Source: Candidatus Thiomargarita nelsonii
Lineage (GTDB): Bacteria; Pseudomonadota; Gammaproteobacteria; Beggiatoales; Beggiatoaceae
Reading direction: 5' to 3'
Length of the DNA: 64,000 bases
Assembly: GCA_000785145.2 (NCBI GenBank)
Contig: JSZA02000002.1
Coordinates: forward strand, 32,386 to 96,385
Made by a program: the position numbers and the translations under genes. This document shows, in pieces, positions 33,710 through 43,605 of this stretch (its first letter is position 1; every line of letters starts with the position of its first letter). The notes beneath the pieces are model-generated. The model was not told the origin of the DNA and made no database searches. It saw only the letters and a list, made by a program, of their open reading frames with translations.

Positions 33710-36700
33710 CACTTATTATTTTCCAATGCTTGCTCAATCAAGTTTAACAAATCACTCTCTTGATAGGGCTTTGTTAGATAAGCATCAGCGCCCGCCATTT
33801 GGGCTTTGTCACGATATTTCTCGGCGGCGCGCGAAGTAATCATAAAAATGGGTAAATTTTGAGTGGCTTGATTGGCACGGACATGATTCGTCAGTTCCAA
33901 ACCATTCATTCGCGGCATCTCTATATCTACCAACATCACATCGGGCAGAGTTTGATTCAGCATTTCAATCGCCTCTACCCCATCTTTCGCCAACAAGGTT
34001 TCAAAACCAGCATTTTCAATTATCAACGACGTCGCTTTTCTCACGCTCAAAGAATCATCAACAATCATAATACGAGGAATTCCGGCAGACTGCGCCTCCT
34101 CAGCCTGAGGTGCTGCCTGATAAGACGACATCACAGCCTGCATCGAGGTTCGCAACAATTCAGGCAAATCTAACAGTGGCACCAAACTACCATCACCCAG
34201 AATGGAAGCGCCCGCCACACCATGAATTTTTTGAACATACTTACCCATCTTCTTCATAACGAGATCATGAGTATCTAAAAATTCGTCTACAATGACAGCT
34301 GTTATACCCGTTTCTTCATGTGCCAAAATGATAGGATAGCTTTCCTCTTCCTTAATTTCTAAGCGTTCCCCCGGCACATTCAGTAAATTCGCCAAAGATT
34401 TCAGGGGATACATGTTTTTATCTATTTTTAATGATATTTCATGACCAACCTTATTAATCTCACCCACACCCGGCGCTAGCGCTTGTTCCAGATAATTAGT
34501 AGGAATTCCAAACTTGCGTTCTCCAATACGCACCAATAACACATGCACCGTCACCAAGCTCATAGGCAACTTAATTAAAATCGTCGTACCCTTACCCGTT
34601 TCTGAAGTTAAATCAAGAATCCCTTTCATTTGACTAATATTGGAATGCACGACATCCATGCCAACGCCACGCCCTGAAACCTGTGTGACGCCCGTTTTAG
34701 TCGTGAAACCTGAAAGCAAAATGAAACGCGCCAATTCTTGATTGCTGAGTTCCTGATTCTCAGTCATTAATCCACGTTGAATAGCCTTCTCACGAATATT
34801 GCTATAATCCAAGCCTTGTCCATCATCCTCACATTTCACAACGACGTTATTACCTTCGCGATAAAAACTCAATTTAATTTTACCCGCTTCGGTTTTTCCT
34901 CGAAGAGAACGTTCATTTGCATTTTCTATGCCGTGATCAATAGCATTACGCAAAATATGCTGCAAGGGATCCGCGAGATTATTTAAAACCTCACTATCAA
35001 TCAAAATATCAGTACCACTGAGAACCAGTTCTGCTTGTTTACCTGTCATACGACAGGTTTGTCGAATATTACGTTGTAATTTCGCAACGAGATTATTCAC
35101 CGACACCATGCGCGACTTCAGAATATTCGTTTGGAAATCTTTATTTAATCGTTCTTGATGAACAAACATCGTTTCCAATTCAATGAGATCATCACGTATC
35201 GACATCCCCAGTTCACGATTGTCCGCAATAGACTCAATAAAACTATGCGTGACACTATGTAACTCATTGTATTCTTCCAATTCCAGTGGATCAAACTCTT
35301 CCTCATTGTTGGCTACTTTTTGATAGCCTGTTTCTACACCTGTAATACCCCGCACATCCACCAACTCTTCCAGTTCAAAGCTCCTCTCTTGAATAACTAA
35401 ATTGTGTTCAGATAAATTGTGCGTACTCAACATAAGATGCTTCAATCTTTCTTGAATTTGCCCCACTGAAATAGACAATTCACCCACTAAGCGCATTAAT
35501 TCATCAATTGTCGTCGTCGGCACTTTCAAAAACAGTTCTGATGTCCCTAACGCTGCTGTCGTTATTTTAGGTGCGGGGCTGACTTCAGTGGTTTCTGGTT
35601 TCTCTGTTGATGCGACGACAGGAATCTGTTCTGCATCCACATCACCTTTATCAATACGATTCGCCCAAGCCACGACGGATTCTAACACTGAAAATGTTTC
35701 AGACGGTGTTTCAGGTTGAGCCGTCGTTAATGTATCAACCATGTTCTCCAGACAATCCGCAGCCTCCACCATCATATCACTCAATGCTTTAGGGGGAACA
35801 AGATGATGCGTGACAAGATATTCCAATGAATCTTCAAGAGGATGAGCAATGTTGGCAATGGCTTTGATACCGATCATATTCGCTGAACCCTTCAAACTAT
35901 GTGCAATACGTTGGGCTTCTTTAATTGTTTTCGTTTCTGGGTGACGAATAATGTCTTGAATAAGAACAGAAAACAGAGCTGCATGTTCGGGTGCTTCTTG
36001 TAAGTAGGCTTCCCACAGTTCAGGATCAATCTCCTCTGGAATAAATATTTGTACGTCTTCTGGTTGGGGGGCAGGACGTTCCTGCTTGAATTCTTCTCCA
36101 CGAATTGGCGCAGCCGTCAGTTTATTTAAAATATTATGAGCTTGCTCATCATCAATTAAAGGTTCTGCCCATTCCGGTTCACGAAAGTGACTCACCATTG
36201 GAATCACAGTGTCAGCGGTTGGGTTATGCAGATAAGCTAACACAAAATCAGGCCACGTTTCTAAGACTTTTTTGGCTTTTGTTCGGGTTTCTGTATTCGC
36301 AACACTCAGAGCCGTTATATTCGATATGATAAAAGCACAAACGTTTTGCAAGCCTTCCAAACCTAATAAGTTCGCTGCCTTAGATAAATTATGCACGATT
36401 TCTGTATAATTTTCTGTTGTTTCCAACAGCTCTGCATTAGCAAGCGTGGTGAATTTATCAAGTTCAGTTGCCAAGTCTTCTTTCGCCGATTCAAGCTCAC
36501 TACTGAGCATTTCTAAACCTTCATCATTGCCCAACGGTATTGGCTCTTCATCTTCCGGTGGAGGTTGGGGTGTCAGCTTCTCATCCCCTATAGGCTCTTC
36601 TATGGCCTCTGGGGGCGGTGTATTAGAAACGGGGCTGGGGCTTGTCGGCTCTGCCTGTTGAGTCAGCAGAGTCAATAAGTGATTAGCCGCTTCTAAAGGG

Positions 36701-38043
36701 ACGGGCCAAATACCTTCTTGCATGAAGCTCACTAGGCGAGCGGCCCCTTCGCTCTGCGCTTGTAAATAGTCTTTGGCTAAAATAGGCCATTGTTCAAAAT
36801 AGCTTTGGAGGGCCTGTTTTTGCGCTTTATCCTCAAGAATAAAGGCCATCCAATTGTCATTGATAAAGGTGCAAACTTCTTGCAATCCAGTCAAGCCCGC
36901 CAGTTCGGCAGCGTCCCAGATTTCCTGTACTTGATTGCTGTAGTTTTCACTACATTCTAACAAAGCAGGGTCATCATTTTCTAATGACACACAAGCTGAA
37001 AGGACGGATGATAATTTTTCTGTGGAATCCATCAGTTGGGTACTGATAGGTTCCAATACATCAAAAAATGGGGCGCCTTCGCTTGTTGTCGGCTCTGGCG
37101 GTTGGGTCAGCAGAATCAATAAGTGATTGGCCGCTTCCGCTTCTAAAGGTACAGGCCAACTCTCTTCTTGCATGAAGAGCACGACTAGGCGGGCGGACTC
37201 CTCCGTCTGTTCTTGCAAATGTTCTTTGACTAAAAGCGGCCATTGTTCAAAATAGCTTTGGAGGGCCTGTTTTTGCGCTTTATCCTTAAAAATAAAGGCC
37301 ATCCAATTGTCATTGATAAAGGTGCAGACTTCTTGCAAGCCAGTCAAGCCCGCCTGTTCTGCGGCTTCCCAGATTTCCTGTACTTGATTGCTGTAGTTTT
37401 CACTGCTTTCTAACAAAGCCGGATCATCACTTTCTAATGAAACACAAGCTGAAAGGGCGGATGACAATTCTTCTGTGGAAACGGTCAGTTGGGCACATAT
37501 CTGTTCCAATACGTCTGGCGCTATCAAATCAATAGAATCAATGGATTCAGATGCCACGCTCGTCTGTTCTGTGGATTGGAGCAACAGGCTCAATAACTGA
37601 TTGGCAGCCTCTAAAGGTAGAGGCCAACCCTCTTGTTGCATGAAGCTCACGAGTAGGGCGGCGGACTCCTCCGTCTGTTCTTGCAAATGTTCTTTCACTA
37701 AAACAGGCCATTGTTCAAAATAGCTTTGGTTGGCCTGTTTTTGCGATTTATCTTCAAGAATAAAGGCCATCCAATTGTCATTAACAAATGTGCAAACTTC
37801 CTGTAATCCACTCAAGCCGAGACTGTTGGCAGAGTCCCAGATTTCCTCTACTTGTTTGGTGTAGTTTTCACTGCTTTCTAACAAGCTTGGATCATCACTA
37901 TCTAATGAAACACAAGCTGAAAGGGCGACTGACAATTCTTCTATAGAAACGGTCAGTTGAGCACATATCTGTTCCAATATGTCCGGTGCCAACTCAATAG
38001 ATTCGAGCGGAGGGGCTACAGTTGGTAATTGGTCATTGCTCAT
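33709..38043 (-). CDS. chpA: ChpA/PilL-type hybrid CheA histidine kinase
   Basis: The 1444-aa kinase drives the Pil-Chp pathway controlling twitching. The N-terminus holds three near-identical units of about 155 residues (ICAQLTVSxEELSxALSACV to NDNWMAFI, SYFEQWP), a fourth diverged unit, and a canonical HPt domain with H715 in AHSLKGSANMIG. Then come the dimerisation helices (VGELSISVGQIQERL), the ATPase (ILRNAIDHGIENANER, DDGQGLD, GFTTKTGVTQVSGRGVGMDVV), a CheW domain and a C-terminal receiver with D1373 in LVDIEMPRMNG. The lack of a phosphorylatable His in the repeated units suggests degenerate HPt-like modules. It follows the PilJ-like receptor by 21 nt. Confidence 0.93.
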   Translation of the reverse strand: MSNDQLPTVAPPLESIELAPDILEQICAQLTVSIEELSVALSACVSLDSDDPSLLESSENYTKQVEEIWDSANSLGLSGLQEVCTFVNDNWMAFILEDKSQKQANQSYFEQWPVLVKEHLQEQTEESAALLVSFMQQEGWPLPLEAANQLLSLLLQSTEQTSVASESIDSIDLIAPDVLEQICAQLTVSTEELSSALSACVSLESDDPALLESSENYSNQVQEIWEAAEQAGLTGLQEVCTFINDNWMAFIFKDKAQKQALQSYFEQWPLLVKEHLQEQTEESARLVVLFMQEESWPVPLEAEAANHLLILLTQPPEPTTSEGAPFFDVLEPISTQLMDSTEKLSSVLSACVSLENDDPALLECSENYSNQVQEIWDAAELAGLTGLQEVCTFINDNWMAFILEDKAQKQALQSYFEQWPILAKDYLQAQSEGAARLVSFMQEGIWPVPLEAANHLLTLLTQQAEPTSPSPVSNTPPPEAIEEPIGDEKLTPQPPPEDEEPIPLGNDEGLEMLSSELESAKEDLATELDKFTTLANAELLETTENYTEIVHNLSKAANLLGLEGLQNVCAFIISNITALSVANTETRTKAKKVLETWPDFVLAYLHNPTADTVIPMVSHFREPEWAEPLIDDEQAHNILNKLTAAPIRGEEFKQERPAPQPEDVQIFIPEEIDPELWEAYLQEAPEHAALFSVLIQDIIRHPETKTIKEAQRIAHSLKGSANMIGIKAIANIAHPLEDSLEYLVTHHLVPPKALSDMMVEAADCLENMVDTLTTAQPETPSETFSVLESVVAWANRIDKGDVDAEQIPVVASTEKPETTEVSPAPKITTAALGTSELFLKVPTTTIDELMRLVGELSISVGQIQERLKHLMLSTHNLSEHNLVIQERSFELEELVDVRGITGVETGYQKVANNEEEFDPLELEEYNELHSVTHSFIESIADNRELGMSIRDDLIELETMFVHQERLNKDFQTNILKSRMVSVNNLVAKLQRNIRQTCRMTGKQAELVLSGTDILIDSEVLNNLADPLQHILRNAIDHGIENANERSLRGKTEAGKIKLSFYREGNNVVVKCEDDGQGLDYSNIREKAIQRGLMTENQELSNQELARFILLSGFTTKTGVTQVSGRGVGMDVVHSNISQMKGILDLTSETGKGTTILIKLPMSLVTVHVLLVRIGERKFGIPTNYLEQALAPGVGEINKVGHEISLKIDKNMYPLKSLANLLNVPGERLEIKEEESYPIILAHEETGITAVIVDEFLDTHDLVMKKMGKYVQKIHGVAGASILGDGSLVPLLDLPELLRTSMQAVMSSYQAAPQAEEAQSAGIPRIMIVDDSLSVRKATSLIIENAGFETLLAKDGVEAIEMLNQTLPDVMLVDIEMPRMNGLELTNHVRANQATQNLPIFMITSRAAEKYRDKAQMAGADAYLTKPYQESDLLNLIEQALENNK

Positions 38044-38064
38044 AGTAGTTAATTATGTTAGTTA

Positions 38065-40566
38065 TCAGTTATGACTATCGGGCAACTTAAATACCCGAAC
38101 CGACTCAATCAACTGCTTGGAAAACGTCACCAAACGATCTGTTTGTATCGTCTGTTCTTCTAACTGTCTACCCGTTTCTTGGGTACTGAGTTGAATTGTA
38201 CTCGCCCTTTCGCGTAAATCATTACTGATTTGCGCTTGCTGTCTGGAAGCCACAGCAATTTGTCCCACCACTTGCACCAAATTCGCTGTTGTCGTTTGGG
38301 TATCTGTCATCTGCTGACCGGCACGCTCCGCTAACTGCGATCCTTCCACCACTTGCCCGATGGTTTTATCCATCGTCGCAATCGTCTCATTGGTTTCTAG
38401 CTGAATATTTTTCACCAAAGCGGAAATTTGTGACGTTGCAGTACGCGAACTTTCCGCCAAGCGTTGCACTTCGTCAGCCACCACAGAAAAGCCGCGTCCG
38501 GCATCACCCGCTGCCGCTGCCTGCATACTGGCATTTAATGACAATACGTGGGTACGTTCAGCAATGTTGTTAATCAGATCGACAATACTACTAATTTCCT
38601 GAGCGCGTTCACCCAAACGTTTAATCCGTTTTTCCGTTTCATGAATCGTTTCCCGAATTTCTCCTATACCATCAACCGTACCGGTCACTGTTTTTAAGGC
38701 CGTGTCGGTCGAACTGATAGCTTGGTCGGCAATTTCATTACAGGAATGTGCCACCTCAGCAATTTTAGTCATCGCCTCAGCCGCTGCCGCCAATTCTGCC
38801 ATCGTACTATCTACCACTTCTCTTTCAGCTTCGGCCACTTGCGAGACATTATCACCCTGCACCTTAACATGTTGAGAGGCACTTTCCACTTCATCAGCAA
38901 CCTGCCGCACATTCAATAACACTTTACTGGTTTCCGTTGCCATCTGATTAATCGCATCCGCTAAAGGTCCAGTCACATCCTCAGTCACGGGCACTTGCAC
39001 GGTCAGATCACGTTGGCTCAACTGGAAGGAGGCTTTGAGCAATTCAATGATAGAATTATTGAGTAATTCATTTTCTTTTTCTGCCTTGGCTAAGGCGGTG
39101 AGACGGTCATCCAGCAATCCATTAAAGGTATTACTCAATGTCTCCAATTCATCACCCGTTTTAATATCGGCACGGGCGGTAAAGTCACCGTGAGCGACTT
39201 TGGTCACAATGGCTTCCATGTGGCTGATGGGCGCTGCAATGCGACCAAAGAAGAAAAAGCCAGCCACGCCACCAATGACCAATATCAGCACTGCAATAGG
39301 GAATGCCCCCGTCGTAATTTCAGTGGTTAAGGCTTCTAAACGCTCTAACGATTCTTTTTCTTGTAAGGTAGAAAAAATGGCCCACTGCAAGCTAGATATA
39401 TTAATGGGTGCGAAGGCGGAGAGTACAAATTCGCCACGATAGTCCTCATAAAGATCAAAGCCAGTGACACCTGAAAAAGCCGAACGAGTACCGGGGTTAT
39501 CAACTTTTTGGAAACCGACGCTGCTATCTTTGAGATTAATCTCATTGAGGAGATCGTCAGGTAAACCCACCTGTTGTACTGCGAATAGGTAATTTTCTTT
39601 GTTTTCGACTAGCATACGACTGTCGTTTCGCATCGTGCCATCGGCGGCAACGAGATAAACTTCCCCAGTGCCACCAGACTCCTCAAATTGCCAAACGCGC
39701 CTGTTAGTCATAATGTCATTAATACGGTCAATAGAAATTTGAAATATCAAAATACCAAGCTTTTGTTCTCTCTCATCAAAAATGGGGGCACCGATAAAGG
39801 CAGCTTGACCATCATAAAAGGGTAGGTAGGGGGCAAAATCTACCAGGACAATGTCACCATGAGGGGAGTGAATCGCCTTTTCAAACAATTGACCCAGTCC
39901 CGTTTTGGCATAGGGGCCAGTTTTAAGGGAGGTGGCAAAATCTAGTTCTTTGAGTACCGAATAGATAATCTGACCGTTATCGGCATCAACTAAATAGATG
40001 TCTTCAAAATTAAAACGTGTTTGAATATCATGGAAATAAGAATGATACTGCCTATGCAGTTGCGTGTAGTTAGACTCATCATCGGCTGCGAAAAACTCTT
40101 CTTTGGTGCCAAGGGGATTAGGGTTATTGGCAATATACTGGTATTGTAGGGATATGCTGTTATCGTCCAGTTGATTGAGCCTTTCTATCATATTGGGGGC
40201 TTGATTGACATTGAGGATGCGATATTCTTCTGAGAATTCGTTAATATAGTAATCCTTCAAAGCTTTTTTGTATTTAGGGGTAGCCTCGTCTTTAAACTTA
40301 GGATAAGCCTCTTTAAAGCCACGCATCGCTTCGATGATCGTTTTAGCATTCGCGTAAACTTGGACTTGGTTAAAAACCCTATTGAAATAATCTTCAATTT
40401 GAGTTTTTTTGGCATCTCGGATGTAAGTAATATGGCTTTTAGCAGCCTCCGTGAGGGCTTGTTGGCTTAGCGTACTGGCAATTTGACTGGTGAATAGGGC
40501 GGTGATAACAACAGGTATCACTGCGAGAAAAGCTGAACCAATGAACATTTTTTGTCGTAATTTCAT
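38065..40566 (-). CDS. PilJ-like methyl-accepting chemotaxis protein with a Cache-type sensor
   Basis: The 833-aa receptor has a membrane segment at about 7-29, a large periplasmic region (to about 415) with Cache-like features (IYLVDADNGQIIYSV, GAPIFDEREQKLGIL), a second membrane segment (IAVLILVIGGVAGFFFF), a HAMP domain and a long cytoplasmic signalling hairpin. The conserved tip is IAERTHVLSLNASMQAAAAG followed by GRGFSVVADEVQRLAE. P. aeruginosa PilJ is shorter and lacks this Cache type, so the ligand input here probably differs. It sits between the CheW (PilI) and CheA (ChpA) genes, as in the canonical cluster. The binding site for a CheR enzyme is not obvious. Confidence 0.88.
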   Translation of the reverse strand: MKLRQKMFIGSAFLAVIPVVITALFTSQIASTLSQQALTEAAKSHITYIRDAKKTQIEDYFNRVFNQVQVYANAKTIIEAMRGFKEAYPKFKDEATPKYKKALKDYYINEFSEEYRILNVNQAPNMIERLNQLDDNSISLQYQYIANNPNPLGTKEEFFAADDESNYTQLHRQYHSYFHDIQTRFNFEDIYLVDADNGQIIYSVLKELDFATSLKTGPYAKTGLGQLFEKAIHSPHGDIVLVDFAPYLPFYDGQAAFIGAPIFDEREQKLGILIFQISIDRINDIMTNRRVWQFEESGGTGEVYLVAADGTMRNDSRMLVENKENYLFAVQQVGLPDDLLNEINLKDSSVGFQKVDNPGTRSAFSGVTGFDLYEDYRGEFVLSAFAPINISSLQWAIFSTLQEKESLERLEALTTEITTGAFPIAVLILVIGGVAGFFFFGRIAAPISHMEAIVTKVAHGDFTARADIKTGDELETLSNTFNGLLDDRLTALAKAEKENELLNNSIIELLKASFQLSQRDLTVQVPVTEDVTGPLADAINQMATETSKVLLNVRQVADEVESASQHVKVQGDNVSQVAEAEREVVDSTMAELAAAAEAMTKIAEVAHSCNEIADQAISSTDTALKTVTGTVDGIGEIRETIHETEKRIKRLGERAQEISSIVDLINNIAERTHVLSLNASMQAAAAGDAGRGFSVVADEVQRLAESSRTATSQISALVKNIQLETNETIATMDKTIGQVVEGSQLAERAGQQMTDTQTTTANLVQVVGQIAVASRQQAQISNDLRERASTIQLSTQETGRQLEEQTIQTDRLVTFSKQLIESVRVFKLPDSHN

Positions 40567-40602
40567 AAAAATTGTCTTCCTTTTGATTTTGAATTTTAAT
40601 TT

Positions 40603-40637
40603 AAAAATCCTATTTCTTGAAGAAATAGGATTTTTTT
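40603..40637 (-). repeat. R7 palindrome inside the chemosensory operon
   Basis: AAAAATCCTATTTCTT pairs with AAGAAATAGGATTTTT between pilI and the pilJ-like gene. It has the shape of a terminator on both strands, and transcription of pilJ and chpA from upstream must pass it. Confidence 0.7.
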
Positions 40638-40644
40638 GCTGTCA

Positions 40645-41190
40645 CTATAAACCTACCTTAGTCGCTATAGAATCAAAAAAATTTTGATGGTCGAAGTTAA
40701 ACCATAATTGAGCCTTTTTATCATCATCATTTTTCTTTTCATAGCCACTGGTAGCATAAGCCTTAATCATATCTGGCAAACGCGGTAAGGTGGTGAGTTC
40801 TTCAGTATTAGTGAAAGTCAAAGGTATTGGTAGTGAGTCAATCACTATCGCACCGGCTTTTTGACCTTCTCCCAAAATCAATAACATCTGCTTTTTGACC
40901 GCCCTCTTTTCCAGTTGTAACAATTTGTGTAAGTCGAAAACGGGTACCAAATTACCGCGCAGATTAATTAAGCCTAATAGCCAATTTGCGGTAAAAGGAA
41001 TAGGGCAAATGGGTAATATCTCCGTCAATTCACTGGTTGTCTGTTCGGCAATCAAAAAGCCAAGAACGCCTATATAAAAGCCCAGCCGACGGCTAGTTTT
41101 TATCTCTTCGACATCAGTGTGAGTCTCGGCTTGACCAATAAGGGGACGATTTAAGGCTTGGCTTGGGGTTAACTTAGGTACTTTCCTCAT
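40645..41190 (-). CDS. pilI: PilI-like CheW adaptor
   Basis: The 181-aa protein contains a recognisable CheW domain. It has GFYIGVLGFLIAEQTTSELTEI, then PICPIPFTANWLLGLINLRG and NLVPVFDLHKLL, the INLRG block that binds receptor and kinase, and a C-terminal AQLWFNFDHQNFF. Its place before the pilJ-like receptor matches pilI in the canonical pilGHIJ order. It starts 4 nt from the end of the lipoprotein gene upstream, suggesting cotranscription with it. Confidence 0.85.
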   Translation of the reverse strand: MRKVPKLTPSQALNRPLIGQAETHTDVEEIKTSRRLGFYIGVLGFLIAEQTTSELTEILPICPIPFTANWLLGLINLRGNLVPVFDLHKLLQLEKRAVKKQMLLILGEGQKAGAIVIDSLPIPLTFTNTEELTTLPRLPDMIKAYATSGYEKKNDDDKKAQLWFNFDHQNFFDSIATKVGL

Positions 41191-41194
41191 CTAA

Positions 41195-42256
41195 CTAGGG
41201 ACCGAGCAAATTTTGTAAAGGTTGTGCATTAAAATGCAATAAAGCGGGAGTGCGCCCAGGATAAGAAACCCAGTCACTCACTGGATGATTACCCGTCAGT
41301 TCATGACGTTTAATAAAATAACGTAGGTGGCGCATGGATTTTTTCAATCGACTGCGGTCACGAAGAGCCGCTAAGGCTTTACTAGGTGTATCATTAAAAG
41401 GTAAGCTCGCTAATTGTTCCTCAAACGCTTGCTGGGGAATTTGCGCTAAACGAGACATAGCATTCAAGATAGAATTTTTCTTAGTACCTTGTAGTCTTTT
41501 CATGACTGAAAACCAACTCGCTAATAAAACTTGGGCAAACTCGGGATATTCATCCAAGACTTCACGGCGGACTACAATAAAGTCAAATATTTCCTTGGGT
41601 ATTTTGCGGCTATCAAATAGTATTTTTACATCGGTTGAATGGGTTAGCCCATATAGGTTAGGATTATTGGCGACAACGCCATCCGCTTTTTTATTAATCA
41701 ATATGTTAGGTAGTGCCGTCGTGTTGAGAATATTAACGTCTTCAAATGGAATTTGATGGCGAATTAAATAGCGATCAAGGAGATACTGAGGCACTAATGA
41801 CGTAAGGGCAAAGGTTTTACCCTTGATACTTTGAGCAGTGCTCTCAGTCGCCTGGGGCAACAAAATAGCTTCATTGCCAACGTGATTATTGGTAATTAAA
41901 ATCACATCCGCCTTTATATCACGTCTGATAATCTGAGCGATTGCGTCAACGTTTGATATGGCAATCGCATGGACTTCCCCCGTGATAAACTTTTCGATGG
42001 CATTAATGTAGTTCTCCGAAATGAATTTGACTTGGATTTTATCTTTTGCCATCATTTTCTGAAATAAATTTTCTTCATTAGCAAGATACCAAGGCATCCA
42101 AGCAATTTGAGGCGCAACGGCTAAGGTGAGTTGTACTGTCTGATGATTTGCATTGTTCACACTCTCTTCTTCGGTGAGAGGAGCACTCAAATCACAGGCA
42201 CTTAAGAGTGTGAGTGGTAATAATATGTACACAGCAATCGTGTGATAAAACTGCAT
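41195..42256 (-). CDS. SsuA/NitT-type periplasmic substrate-binding lipoprotein
   Basis: The 353-aa protein has a lipoprotein signal ending in LLSAC (Cys21). The SBP-like fold starts LTLAVAPQIAWMPWYLANEE, typical of the NMT1/THI5 and SsuA group. GEVHAIAISNVDAI, IKGKTFAL and VVANNPNLYGL follow, and the C-terminus is a helical extension. No ABC permease or ATPase lies nearby. The gene sits inside the chemosensory cluster, between pilH and pilI, so a role as a ligand-binding partner of the PilJ-like receptor is plausible but is inference. Confidence 0.82.
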   Translation of the reverse strand: MQFYHTIAVYILLPLTLLSACDLSAPLTEEESVNNANHQTVQLTLAVAPQIAWMPWYLANEENLFQKMMAKDKIQVKFISENYINAIEKFITGEVHAIAISNVDAIAQIIRRDIKADVILITNNHVGNEAILLPQATESTAQSIKGKTFALTSLVPQYLLDRYLIRHQIPFEDVNILNTTALPNILINKKADGVVANNPNLYGLTHSTDVKILFDSRKIPKEIFDFIVVRREVLDEYPEFAQVLLASWFSVMKRLQGTKKNSILNAMSRLAQIPQQAFEEQLASLPFNDTPSKALAALRDRSRLKKSMRHLRYFIKRHELTGNHPVSDWVSYPGRTPALLHFNAQPLQNLLGP

Positions 42257-42284
42257 TTTTTTTAACTCCTTTCAACAAATAGGA

Positions 42285-42308
42285 ATCCAAGATAAATCTT
42301 GGACTCCT
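42285..42308. repeat. Palindromic repeat R1
   Basis: One TCCAAGATAAATCTTGGA copy lies between the response regulator gene and the substrate-binding protein gene. Confidence 0.85.
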
Positions 42309-42323
42309 GTCCAAAATAGCATC

Positions 42324-42689
42324 TTAGCTAAAATTATTGATTTGCTCAATAATTTCCTGAGAGGTGAAGGGCTTTTGTATGAATCCTTCCCCCCCTTGCA
42401 TTTTTGCCCACATGCGATCCGCCTTTTGCCCTTTGCCAGTGACAAAAACAACTGGAATATTCTTGGTGGAATCGGTGTTGCGAAGTTCCCGACAAGCTTG
42501 GTAACCATCCATTGGTTGCATCACCACATCCAGAAGAATGAGATCAGGTGTTTCAGCCTTCGCTTTTTCAATGGCTTCGGCACCATCATTGGCTGTGATG
42601 ACTGTATAACCAGCCTCAGAAACTATTTTTTCAATATTCGCCAGATCGACTTTTGAATCATCAACCACAAGTATTTTTTTGAGGGACAT
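42324..42689 (-). CDS. pilH: PilH-like single-domain response regulator
   Basis: The 121-aa receiver has the acidic pocket VVDDSK at residues 8-13, the phospho-acceptor D54 in ILLDVVMQPMDG, and the Thr/Lys pair in VFVTGKG and FIQKPF. It lacks an output domain. In the Pil-Chp system PilH opposes or modulates PilG signalling for pilus retraction. It lies directly downstream of the PilG-like gene. GGAG precedes the ATG. Confidence 0.88.
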   Translation of the reverse strand: MSLKKILVVDDSKVDLANIEKIVSEAGYTVITANDGAEAIEKAKAETPDLILLDVVMQPMDGYQACRELRNTDSTKNIPVVFVTGKGQKADRMWAKMQGGEGFIQKPFTSQEIIEQINNFS

Positions 42690-42736
42690 AAATACAATCT
42701 CCTTTTTAAATAAATCAATTAGTTAATAAACAATGA

Positions 42737-43570
42737 TTACTTACTGATAACGGTTTGGGGCAAAAACTGTTTGATAACTTCTTTGAGTTGTTCTTGTTGT
42801 ACTGGTTTGGTCAAATATTCGTTAGCACCCGCCATTGTCCCTTTAATTTTGTCAATGCGGGAATCCTTGCCAGTCAACATAACAACAGGCGTTTTCTTAG
42901 ACAATTTATGAGATTTAATTTGCTTACAGACTTTAAGTCCGTCAACACCAGGTAGCATAACATCTAAAAAAATAATGTCGTAAATGTTTTCTTGTATGTA
43001 ATCAAGTGCTTCTTCACCAGTTTCTGCAAAGTCGAGAGCCATGCCATACAGCCCGAGTTGAAGTTCCATCGCTTTGCGTACTGGTAGGCTGTCGTCAACA
43101 ACCAATGCTTTAATGCCACTCGCCTTGGTTGTTTGGACCCCTTGAGTGACAAGATCGATGGTTCCAGCATCGTCGCTCGTATGCAACATCATGTTGTCAT
43201 CAATCGTAATTTCGGGTACAAATTTATGGACTTTGATAGTCACATCATCAAGGGTTTCGAGTACTCGTTTCAAAGTGAGTGGTCGGCGTAGGTACACCTC
43301 CTGGGCGGTGACTTGTGGCAAGCTTTTGGTCACTTTGACTATAGGAATCTTGCCATAATGTACGCTAAAACTACGCCATTCATTCTCGGCATTCGTATCA
43401 TCAATATCAACGAGTACAATATCAGCCTTTGCACGATCTGTAGGGGCTACCAAGGTGTATTTTCGTGGGCGTGCTGCGGCAAGCTTGAAAATACTGCCCA
43501 AGGTATTTTGTTCATTGGATTTCAGACCAAATACACCTATTTTAAAGATTCTCTCATCCATAGATAGCAT
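42737..43570 (-). CDS. PilG-like response regulator with an N-terminal extension
   Basis: The 277-aa protein has an unfamiliar N-terminal domain (about 1-150; KIGVFGLKSNEQNTLGSIF, then VLVDIDD and RRPLTLKRVLETLDD) that looks like a decayed receiver fold. It is followed by a typical receiver with VVDD at 157-160, D203 in IIFLDVMLPGVDG, MLTGKDS and YLTKP. Canonical PilG is only a receiver of about 135 residues. Position at the head of the chemosensory genes supports the PilG role. Starts at 43570 and 43561 are both possible. Confidence 0.82.
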   Translation of the reverse strand: MLSMDERIFKIGVFGLKSNEQNTLGSIFKLAAARPRKYTLVAPTDRAKADIVLVDIDDTNAENEWRSFSVHYGKIPIVKVTKSLPQVTAQEVYLRRPLTLKRVLETLDDVTIKVHKFVPEITIDDNMMLHTSDDAGTIDLVTQGVQTTKASGIKALVVDDSLPVRKAMELQLGLYGMALDFAETGEEALDYIQENIYDIIFLDVMLPGVDGLKVCKQIKSHKLSKKTPVVMLTGKDSRIDKIKGTMAGANEYLTKPVQQEQLKEVIKQFLPQTVISK

Positions 43571-43605
43571 TTCCCGTTTGGTTTTTCTTGCTCATATATA
43601 AAGCC

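Noticed and set aside
41195..42256. ABC transporter operon around the substrate-binding protein
   Set aside because: No permease or ATPase gene lies on either side; the neighbours are chemotaxis genes.
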